Assembly: GCA_946553025.1 (NCBI GenBank)
Contig: CAMNRM010000005.1
Span: 62,001 to 126,000 of the forward strand
DNA: 64,000 nucleotides
Direction: 5' to 3'
From: an uncultured Clostridium sp.
GTDB taxonomy: Bacteria; Bacillota; Clostridia; Lachnospirales; Lachnospiraceae
Part shown: positions 56,947-64,000 of the stretch, piece after piece
How the letters are laid out: every line of letters begins with the position of its first letter
Position numbering within the stretch: the stretch's first letter is position 1
Position numbers and translations under genes: made by a program
The notes under the pieces: generated by a model
What the model was told of the DNA's origin: nothing
The model's input: the letters and a program-made list of their open reading frames with translations, nothing else
The model's database searches: none

Positions 56947-58029
56947 TCAATAATTTAATTCATTCCTTATACAATTTATAATATCTCTATATTGATTTTT
57001 GTTCAGTTTATAGTTATATTCATTATTTATTTTGTTATTAACCATATATTTTATATCATTTAAAAGTGATTCTGGATTACTCATACAAATATATTCTGGA
57101 ACATTTATATAACTAAGTACACCTGATATTTTATGTGAAATATTATCTATTGCAATACATGGTGTACCTGTAATAATAGAAAATATTACTCCATGAAGCC
57201 TATCTGTAATCACCAATTTTGTGGTAGTAAATTCATTTAATTTATTTAAAAGTTCTTTTTCTCGTTCTTCTGGAAAAATATCATATTCAACTCTCGTTGA
57301 ACTAAATTTCACCCCTAATCCTAATAATAATAATTCACTTTTTAATATATCTCTATTTATTTCATTTGAGCATTCTTTATCATCTCTAAGAATAATCATC
57401 ACATTAGAACGTTCTTCTTTCTTTACATAATTTAAAGATAATGCCATATCGGGCACCATATACAGTTTTACATTACTTGGTATCGTTTTTTTCAAGAACT
57501 CCCCTGAAAACTTATCCCGTGCAAAAATACTAAGATTTTTACACATATACCAAATATTATTATCTTCTTTTTCACATCTCTTTCCCCAATCATTTAATTC
57601 ATAGAAAATAGTAGATGGAAATATAATAATAGGATTACTATAAAAAGTTTTTAACACTTCCCTTGCTATCCCTCCTCCTGTATGTAAATACATAGAGCCT
57701 AAGAATCCACCTCCTGTATATATTATTACATCATCAGATAAAATTTGTTTAAAAACTCCCTTTCTATCCCATTTCAAATGTTCTTGTGTTATTTCAATAA
57801 GTTCACAATCTGGAAATTTCTGACGGATAAACATTATTTCTGCATAAGCAATTGCATGATCACCTAAATTTCCATATTCTGGTGTGCCAAGAAGAAGCAA
57901 TCTTTTTCTTTCAGACTTAAGCTTTAATCTTTTATAAGATTCTCTTCCACGATAAAATTTAAGCTTTATAAAATATTTCTTTATCAAAAATTTCACTTTC
58001 TCTGGCAGTAATTTTTTAAACTTTATCAT
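56947..58029 (-). CDS. Polysaccharide pyruvyl transferase family protein
   Basis: A 360-residue protein. LLLLGTPEYGNLGDHAIAYAE near residues 44-64, VIIYTGGGFLGSMYLHTGGG near 102-121 and the C-terminal LVITDRLHGVIFSIITGTPCIAI near 274-296 are signatures of the CsaB/WcaK family, which places ketal pyruvate on sugar residues. It would decorate the polymer made by this cluster. It overlaps the following glycosyltransferase gene by 4 bases. Confidence 0.9.
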   Translation of the reverse strand: MIKFKKLLPEKVKFLIKKYFIKLKFYRGRESYKRLKLKSERKRLLLLGTPEYGNLGDHAIAYAEIMFIRQKFPDCELIEITQEHLKWDRKGVFKQILSDDVIIYTGGGFLGSMYLHTGGGIAREVLKTFYSNPIIIFPSTIFYELNDWGKRCEKEDNNIWYMCKNLSIFARDKFSGEFLKKTIPSNVKLYMVPDMALSLNYVKKEERSNVMIILRDDKECSNEINRDILKSELLLLGLGVKFSSTRVEYDIFPEEREKELLNKLNEFTTTKLVITDRLHGVIFSIITGTPCIAIDNISHKISGVLSYINVPEYICMSNPESLLNDIKYMVNNKINNEYNYKLNKNQYRDIINCIRNELNY

Positions 58030-59012
58030 ATTATCTCCATACGCAATCTCATTATAATTTTACGCATTATCATATATAACTTTGGTGAAAAATAAAAACA
58101 TTTAAATTCCATCATTCTCTTTTCTTTTATTTCACTTGACAAAATCTTTTTCTTATGTTTTCTAAGCAAATTCAAATAATAATCTTTTTCTTCCATATTA
58201 TTTATATTACAACGCCAATAGAGAGTTAACAGGAGTAAATAATATGACTCTTTAGCTAATTTTGCAAGCTTAGTTTCTCCATTTTTTTCCAAAAAAGAAG
58301 TTCTTTCACTATACTGAAACTCTAAATATAAATCTTTTTGCGAAAATTTACTATTCATAATACTATTACTATTAGTAAGCAAATGATTATATAATCCCTC
58401 CTTAATTAAACCTATCTTTTTTGAATAATAAAGTGCTTCACATGTTAACATATAATCCTCATGTATTTTTCCAACCGGAAACCTTCTATTTATCCAAAAA
58501 TCTTTTTTAAACAATTTTGTCCAAACGGCAATTCTTGGCATGTAATTATTTCCTTGAGCCTTAAATTGCCTTTCTAAAGCACTTTTTCCATCTAAAATTT
58601 CATTAACCGACTGTTTATAAATAGAACGTTTATTATTACTTACAAAATTAACTGCACATTCAACTAGATCACAATTATTACTTTGCAAAAATGTTATCAT
58701 TTTCTCGTACATAGTTTCTTCTATCCAATCATCACTATCAACAAACCCTATATACTTACCCTTTGCAATTTCTATACCCGCATTTCTAGCTGAACTTAAT
58801 CCACCATTTTTCTTATGAATAACAACAATCCTTGGTTCTTTTAATGCAAACTCATCACATATTTTTCCGCAATTATCAGGAGAACCATCATCTACCAAAA
58901 TTATTTCTAAATTTCTATATGTTTGTTTACATAGAGAATTTATGCACTTTTTTAAATATTTTTCCACTTTATAAATGGGTACGATCACACTTATTAAATC
59001 GTCGTTGCACAT
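58026..59012 (-). CDS. Glycosyltransferase family 2
   Basis: A 328-residue GT-A glycosyltransferase. SVIVPIYKVEKYLKKCINSL near residues 8-27, EIILVDDGSPDNCGKICDEF near 36-55 and GLSSARNAGIEIAKGKYIGFVDSDDWI near 71-97 include the nucleotide- and metal-binding Asp residues. It adds one sugar to the growing repeat unit. Overlaps both neighbours, so translation is coupled. The donor and acceptor are unknown. Confidence 0.93.
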   Translation of the reverse strand: MCNDDLISVIVPIYKVEKYLKKCINSLCKQTYRNLEIILVDDGSPDNCGKICDEFALKEPRIVVIHKKNGGLSSARNAGIEIAKGKYIGFVDSDDWIEETMYEKMITFLQSNNCDLVECAVNFVSNNKRSIYKQSVNEILDGKSALERQFKAQGNNYMPRIAVWTKLFKKDFWINRRFPVGKIHEDYMLTCEALYYSKKIGLIKEGLYNHLLTNSNSIMNSKFSQKDLYLEFQYSERTSFLEKNGETKLAKLAKESYYLLLLTLYWRCNINNMEEKDYYLNLLRKHKKKILSSEIKEKRMMEFKCFYFSPKLYMIMRKIIMRLRMEII

Positions 59013-60241
59013 TTATATTCCACCTCAATTCTTTTATTACATAAACATACAGAAACAATACCAAATAAGGGAATTATATATTTAAATATAAATGGCTCCT
59101 TACATTCAACAATAAAAATTATTATTACATAAATAGAAAAAAACAAAACATTTGTTTTCCTTGAAAAATGCCGAATATTATCTATTATTTTCTTGTAGAA
59201 ACAAAATAAAGTTGTATAAAATATTACTGTATAAATTAAACCCAAAGCTGAATACATTTGTATGTATCCACTATCATTCCATATAAATAATCCTGTTGAT
59301 GAATATCCTCTATATACACCTGTTCCAATCATCGTATTAATTGATAAGGCTGGTACAGACATATTTGAAAGTTCGATAACACTAGTATCATTTAAAAAAT
59401 TTCTTATTGCTGACATAATTTTATTAAAAAATCGATTATATTGTTGAACAGTCATGCTATTTTTCATTATTAACAGACCAATTAAAATACCAAAAATTAT
59501 CAAAGCAATTATTTTTAGTGCTTGATTAAATTTACGTTTTTTAACAAATAAATACAATACAGTAAAAATAATTAAAATTAAAGAAATATACAACCCTGTC
59601 CTCCCAACCAAAAACATAGCCGCCATAAAAACAATTTGCGGAAAAATATATTTTATCGATACTTTTTTAGTAACCATTATATAGTTACAGCAAAAAACAC
59701 CCAAAAAAAGAAGCATTGTTAATGCTGCTGCTTCTGCCCCTAAGCCAGTTCCCCTCTCTATTCTGGAAAATTCAACATTTCCTGCACTATTAAAATATTT
59801 TTGAAGAATTTCTTTAAACGATAATGAAAAAAATTCAAAAAATATGATTATTGATTGAATCCACATACTTCCAATAACATCCTCAAAGAAATCATATTCT
59901 GAATCATATTGCAAAATTAACAAAATCGACCCGCAAATTGTATACAATAAAAAATAAGAATATCTAGGAATAATTGAATGTTCATGAAACCATACACTTT
60001 CGATAAATGTAATACATAACACATATAAAAAAATAAGTACATTGGCCAAAAAAAATCTTTTTATCATCTCAAAATCTTTTTTATTAATTATAATTTTTGA
60101 AAAAATTGTTTTAAGAAGTAAAATCAAAAAAGCAATTTTTCTTGTTGATAAAATTGTTGGAATATTTACAAATGATATATCAAACATGAATAGAAACATT
60201 AGCACAATGCCAAATAATCTATGTTTTTTTACAATCTGCAT
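58994..60241 (-). CDS. O-antigen polymerase/ligase-like membrane protein (Wzy-like)
   Basis: A 415-residue protein with about 10-11 spans and a large loop around residues 260-330 (SVPALSINTMIGTGVYRGYSS). The span pattern and the central FLVGRTGLYISLILIIF segment fit Wzy-type polymerases, which join repeat units outside the membrane. Sequence conservation in this class is low, so the call depends on topology and on the flippase and glycosyltransferase neighbours. It overlaps the GT2 gene by 19 bases. Confidence 0.8.
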   Translation of the reverse strand: MQIVKKHRLFGIVLMFLFMFDISFVNIPTILSTRKIAFLILLLKTIFSKIIINKKDFEMIKRFFLANVLIFLYVLCITFIESVWFHEHSIIPRYSYFLLYTICGSILLILQYDSEYDFFEDVIGSMWIQSIIIFFEFFSLSFKEILQKYFNSAGNVEFSRIERGTGLGAEAAALTMLLFLGVFCCNYIMVTKKVSIKYIFPQIVFMAAMFLVGRTGLYISLILIIFTVLYLFVKKRKFNQALKIIALIIFGILIGLLIMKNSMTVQQYNRFFNKIMSAIRNFLNDTSVIELSNMSVPALSINTMIGTGVYRGYSSTGLFIWNDSGYIQMYSALGLIYTVIFYTTLFCFYKKIIDNIRHFSRKTNVLFFSIYVIIIFIVECKEPFIFKYIIPLFGIVSVCLCNKRIEVEYKCATTI

Positions 60242-60265
60242 CCTTATATTTCCTCTTCACAAAAA

Positions 60266-61366
60266 TTAATTTTCAATAATGTTTTGTATTTTATCGCACC
60301 AATTAAAAGATAATTCTTTTTTTCTTTTAATTTGATTAATAGCATCATTTCTATATCTTTTATTTTTAATAATATCCTTTAAAAATAAATATAAGCTATC
60401 CACATTAGGCTCAAACAAATATTTTTCTTCAAGCAACAGATCTGGGATTCCCCCCCTATTACTTCCATATACTGCTATTCCCGCATTAAGTCCCTCTAAA
60501 ACGGTATTGGGACAAGAATCTATCAATGAAGGAACCACTTCAAAATCACACATTGAATAATATTCTTGTAAATTATTTACTCTTCCTAAAAAAACTATTC
60601 CATGATATTCAGCAAAATTATTTTTATATTTTTCTAATTGAACTCCATCACCAGCCACATATAAAATAAAATTCTCCATCTCTTCCATTAATTTAGCAAC
60701 TGCTGGAATTAATATACTGTGACCTTTTCTATCATCAGAGAATTCACCAACAAACAAAATTTTAATTCTGTTGTCTGTATTATGTTGTTCTCTATATTCA
60801 CTTTTTATCCAAGATGCGTTAACATTATTTATCTGTAAAAATACCTTATTTTTTATATCCTTACAATATTTTTTATTACGGACAATCAAATTATTTTTAT
60901 CATTTTTACACTGAACAATAATTTTTTTTGAGGCTATAACTGCCAAATGCTCTTGAAAAACAAAATATTTTAATCTTAACGAAGATACTTTCAAAACTTT
61001 TTGATATTCTATTATATCTTCTCTAAGTAATGTAGTTATATTATTGAACCCACAAGCCCAATAACATATTGTATTAGATGCACTAAATGATATAGCATAA
61101 TCATATCTAATTTTACTTTTAATCTTTCTCAAAACTGAACATAATTCTATCATTCCACACACATGTGAAGGTAACTTTAATTTACTTTTTTTAATTTCAT
61201 AAAAAATAATATTTGCCAAATCTTTGATTTGAGGGATCTCTGATGAAACAAGAATTATTTTATTGTTTTTAGAAACACCTCTTAATAACTCTAAATAACG
61301 CTTATGCGCTCCTGTTAGCTTTCTATCTTTAAAATCTGTATCGGTAATAAATAAATATGTTTTCAT
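60266..61366 (-). CDS. Glycosyltransferase family 4
   Basis: A 366-residue GT-B enzyme. The C-terminal donor-binding half has ILFVGEFSDDRKGHSILIPA near residues 198-217, VFLGRVNNLQEYYSMCDFEVVPSL near 253-276, and the retaining GT4 pattern SLIDSCPNTVLEGLNAGIAVYGS with the E-x7-E glutamates. It builds the polysaccharide backbone or side chain. No membrane spans. Confidence 0.9.
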   Translation of the reverse strand: MKTYLFITDTDFKDRKLTGAHKRYLELLRGVSKNNKIILVSSEIPQIKDLANIIFYEIKKSKLKLPSHVCGMIELCSVLRKIKSKIRYDYAISFSASNTICYWACGFNNITTLLREDIIEYQKVLKVSSLRLKYFVFQEHLAVIASKKIIVQCKNDKNNLIVRNKKYCKDIKNKVFLQINNVNASWIKSEYREQHNTDNRIKILFVGEFSDDRKGHSILIPAVAKLMEEMENFILYVAGDGVQLEKYKNNFAEYHGIVFLGRVNNLQEYYSMCDFEVVPSLIDSCPNTVLEGLNAGIAVYGSNRGGIPDLLLEEKYLFEPNVDSLYLFLKDIIKNKRYRNDAINQIKRKKELSFNWCDKIQNIIEN

Positions 61367-61459
61367 TTAAATACTTCCCATTTCATTTAATTTTCTTTAC
61401 GATAAGTTAAACCTAAATATAATTTCTCAAAAAATATATTTTTTGTTATATCTATAATA

Positions 61460-62164
61460 TTACCGCCGCATAAAATAAAATTTTTTTAATATTTTATCTT
61501 TAATTCCAAATTTTCTTTTTTTTAACATTCGATAATCAAAAATTGAAAATCTACTTTTATACAATGATAAAAATCTCTCCAGTTTTTTAAAATCTTCTTT
61601 TTCCATAATATTAGGATGATAACAAAATGTTACTGTTTTCAATGGCAACCTACGACAACATCCTGATTGCTGTGGAATAAAATAAAAATCATATTGGTAA
61701 TAAATATCATTTGCTATTGTATCGCTAATAACTCGAATTTTAGATTCTTTTTTTAAGGCTTTTAGCGTATTTTCATCAAATGTATGTGCTGGTGCAAAAA
61801 ATATTTCAGGATTAATTCCATGTTCCTGAAGTATTTTTATCCCATCACGTATCTTTTGACATTGTTTATTGAACTTTACTCCAGCAAACTCACTTCTATT
61901 ATTAACAGGATTTATTCCTTCATCATTTGTTTCAAATACATGTGTATATCCATGAAGCGCTGGAATCCAACCCTTCTCTTTCCATCGAATCATCAATTCC
62001 CAGAATCCATCAACCCTTCCATACAATAACAAATCAGGATCTTTATTTGCAGGTATAATTCCAAATATCGGCTTTATATTATATTTATCCAGTAATTTTT
62101 CCATTCGAGTCCATTTTTTTATATCCATAAATTCAGAAGCATCATCTAATCTCATTAAAAACAT
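61460..62164 (-). CDS. DUF2334/polysaccharide deacetylase-like protein
   Basis: A 234-residue protein of the carbohydrate esterase-like barrel class. FLMRLDDASEFMDIKKWTRM near residues 2-21 holds the metal-binding Asp pair, GWIPALHGYTHVFET near 66-80 the H-x-x-x-H metal site, and IFFAPAHTFDENTLKAL a further active-site strand, the DUF2334 pattern. It may deacetylate a sugar in the polymer. No signal peptide is visible, so it would act inside the cell. Confidence 0.85.
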   Translation of the reverse strand: MFLMRLDDASEFMDIKKWTRMEKLLDKYNIKPIFGIIPANKDPDLLLYGRVDGFWELMIRWKEKGWIPALHGYTHVFETNDEGINPVNNRSEFAGVKFNKQCQKIRDGIKILQEHGINPEIFFAPAHTFDENTLKALKKESKIRVISDTIANDIYYQYDFYFIPQQSGCCRRLPLKTVTFCYHPNIMEKEDFKKLERFLSLYKSRFSIFDYRMLKKRKFGIKDKILKKFYFMRR

Positions 62165-62188
62165 TATTACTTCCCCTCAAAAATGAAT

Positions 62189-63184
62189 TCATACACATAT
62201 GACTTTTTTAATCCCTTTAAAATCTGTTATTATCATTATTATCACAGCAGATATTATAGTAAATACAACCATTACCAAAGTTTGATTAAAAATACCATTT
62301 ATCCATTTATTTACAGCAAAATCTCCACTCGAAAACATATAATGTGTTAAAAACATTGGATATGATGCCAAATCTAATAATTTCCAACCTCTTGCTCTTG
62401 CTAATTGTCCAGATAATTTCTTAAATACATTACACACACCGGTTAATGTCACTACACTCCAAATTGCTAAAATAATAAAAGACCACCTGGCAATAATATG
62501 GTCATAAATATTTGTTCCATCTATAACACTTCTAGAAATTAGTCGGATTATCATAGCTACCATAAGTGACAGTGTTATAAATCCATATTGCTTACGATCT
62601 ACATGCCAATCACTTCCCCAAAAATATCCAATAAAGAAACATATAATATACACAATTTGTATACCTGCGTATACGAAAACAAACTGTCCGAATACAGAAA
62701 CAATTAAACACATACATCTATGCTCTGAAATATATTCCTCAAATTCCTTTTTCTTTTTTAAAACTATCATTAATGCATATGCAACTGCTAAAACACTGAG
62801 GAACCATACTTGACCTATTCCAGGAATACCATGAATATCCAAATTTAAAAATATCCTATCCAATCCTTGCAAATTAAGCATACAAATAATAATAGAATCT
62901 AATCGAATTTCTAGACCTATTAAAATTCTAATAGATATAACTAAAGCAAGTGAAATCCAATAGGGAGGAATTAAACGCTTCCATCGTTGTCCTATCCATT
63001 TTAAAGCATTTGGAATTTCCTTTTTTCTATATAAAAATCCTGAAATCAAAAGAAAAATTTCAACCCCTATTGCCAATAATTGATAATCATTAATTCCCAT
63101 CATTGCGCACCAATGTCCTACAATAATAGATAACATTGCTAATACACGTATAATTGATATTGTTGAATCAAATTTTTTATCCAC
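62189..63184 (-). CDS. Acyltransferase family 3 membrane protein
   Basis: A 331-residue protein with about ten spans. ISIIRVLAMLSIIVGHWCAMM near residues 9-29 carries the conserved Arg and the histidine used by acyltransferase-3 enzymes (OatA/WecH type). GVEIFLLISGFLYRKKE follows. It would O-acetylate the surface polysaccharide. It ends 2 bases after the start of the preceding glycosyltransferase stop region, so the operon is tight. Confidence 0.9.
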   Translation of the reverse strand: MDKKFDSTISIIRVLAMLSIIVGHWCAMMGINDYQLLAIGVEIFLLISGFLYRKKEIPNALKWIGQRWKRLIPPYWISLALVISIRILIGLEIRLDSIIICMLNLQGLDRIFLNLDIHGIPGIGQVWFLSVLAVAYALMIVLKKKKEFEEYISEHRCMCLIVSVFGQFVFVYAGIQIVYIICFFIGYFWGSDWHVDRKQYGFITLSLMVAMIIRLISRSVIDGTNIYDHIIARWSFIILAIWSVVTLTGVCNVFKKLSGQLARARGWKLLDLASYPMFLTHYMFSSGDFAVNKWINGIFNQTLVMVVFTIISAVIIMIITDFKGIKKVICV

Positions 63185-63186
63185 TC

Positions 63187-64000
63187 TTAAATCCTCATTT
63201 TCTTATCCATTCTCAGATAAAATTCTTGCATTTTTTTTGCATTATTTTTTACATCATAATTCATTTTTTTTGCTACTTCGGCCTGACCATGCCTATTACT
63301 TATAAAAACTTCTACAATTCTATCTGCCCAGGCTTTAGCATCACTATCCAAACTCATTCTATGTACGAGTCCTATACCTAAATCTATTTCCTTAGGTATA
63401 ACGTTAGACACAATACAAGGTAATCCTGCTGTCTGTGCTTCAATAGCAACAATTCCAAGCCCCTCCCATAATGATGGAAAAACAAATACGTCCATCGCCT
63501 GGTAATAGTCTTGTGTATTACTTTTACTTCCCAGAAAAATTACTTTTTTATAAATTTCTAACTGTTTGCATTTTTTTTCAACAACTTTTTTTGTATCACC
63601 ATCTCCCACCAAAAGAAGAATTGCGTTATTTCTCCTTTTTATTAATTCAGCAAACACTTCCACTAAAAATTCATGATTTTTAACAGCACTCATCCGTCCC
63701 ACATGACCCACAACAAATTTATCCTCTATATTCAATTCTTTTCTTATCTGATTTCTCTTAATTGGATCAAAATCAAATTTCAAACTATCTATAGCATTAG
63801 GAATTATTCGATAATTTTTCTTTTTATTAATATTTTTCCCATACAGCCACTCTCCTGCTTCTTTTGAGCAGGCAAACATATAATCTGCCTGATATCGAAT
63901 CGAAAACTGCATCACATTCTTTACTATTGCTATCATTCCTCGTCCATTAGATGTACTATGACTGTGCGCAATAGCATAACATCCATATCTATGTGCAATA
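63187..64000 (-). CDS. Glycosyltransferase family 4, start outside window
   Basis: The frame is open to the right edge, so the 5' end is missing; at least 271 residues are present. The visible upstream part ends HSHSTSNGRGMIAIVKNVMQ, a typical acceptor-domain segment. The donor domain has VVGHVGRMSAVKNHEFLVEVFAEL, then VIFLGSKSNTQDYYQAMDVFVFPSLWEGLGIVAIEAQTAGLPC with the E-x7-E motif. Retaining GT-B enzyme of the polysaccharide cluster. Confidence 0.92.
   Translation of the reverse strand, partial: IAHRYGCYAIAHSHSTSNGRGMIAIVKNVMQFSIRYQADYMFACSKEAGEWLYGKNINKKKNYRIIPNAIDSLKFDFDPIKRNQIRKELNIEDKFVVGHVGRMSAVKNHEFLVEVFAELIKRRNNAILLLVGDGDTKKVVEKKCKQLEIYKKVIFLGSKSNTQDYYQAMDVFVFPSLWEGLGIVAIEAQTAGLPCIVSNVIPKEIDLGIGLVHRMSLDSDAKAWADRIVEVFISNRHGQAEVAKKMNYDVKNNAKKMQEFYLRMDKKMRI

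Overview
The window looks like a low-to-moderate-GC Clostridia chromosome, most likely a Lachnospiraceae gut anaerobe. Supporting signs are strong AGGAGG-type ribosome binding sites, long-form HPF, the PheB-Hom-LysC order, the class B PyrK/PyrD pair and DUF2752/DUF1576 membrane proteins. Housekeeping blocks are GC-richer and are broken up by AT-rich accessory islands: about 1-2.4 kb, the CRISPR-Cas locus at 25.4-39.8 kb, and 49.6 kb to the right edge.

Layout. 1-2.4 kb: the 5' part of a large HExxH protein with a 64-residue gene upstream. 2.4-6 kb: an aspartate-family operon (ACT-domain regulator, homoserine dehydrogenase, aspartokinase, DUF2752 protein). 6-10 kb: prfB with its programmed +1 frameshift, then secA. 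10.1 kb: a cluster of DnaA-box-like sites. 10.5-16.2 kb: hpf, a DUF1576 membrane protein, an MBOAT O-acyltransferase with an SGNH-like partner, and a small protein behind a sigma-D-like promoter. 16.2-20.3 kb: a hybrid histidine kinase with a solute-binding lipoprotein. 20.8-24.5 kb: purE-purM-purN-purD. 25-26.8 kb: flavodoxin and two GNAT acetyltransferases.

27.0-39.9 kb: a complete type I-E CRISPR-Cas locus, all on the minus strand: cas3, cse1, cse2, cas7e, cas5e, cas6e, cas1 and a cas2-DEDDh exonuclease fusion, followed by an array of 42 well-conserved repeats plus one decayed repeat. Upstream of cas3 lies a 174-residue gene of uncertain function. Upstream of that gene is a separate two-repeat degenerate mini-array. 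Its one spacer matches the 174-residue gene's promoter/start region over guide positions 1-17, with mismatches only at 6 and 12, next to an AAT PAM-like triplet. This is the architecture of a CreTA-like module, in which a crRNA-like RNA directs Cascade to silence a neighbouring toxin or the cas genes. It is the most interesting item in the window.

39.8-49.4 kb: an M29 aminopeptidase, small membrane proteins, pyrE, a decayed VapBC-like pair, a sodium-dependent transporter, a TRIC-type channel and pyrF-pyrK-pyrD. 49.6-54.2 kb: a mixed island with an SMC-like ATPase, a decayed AAA/PD-(D/E)XK gene, hicAB, a MazG-like pyrophosphohydrolase and a 5'-truncated radical SAM gene. 54.3-64 kb: a very AT-rich surface-polysaccharide locus (FemAB-like transferase, flippase, pyruvyl transferase, glycosyltransferases, polymerase, deacetylase-like protein, acyltransferase) running off the right edge. 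No tRNA, rRNA or intact insertion sequence was recognised.
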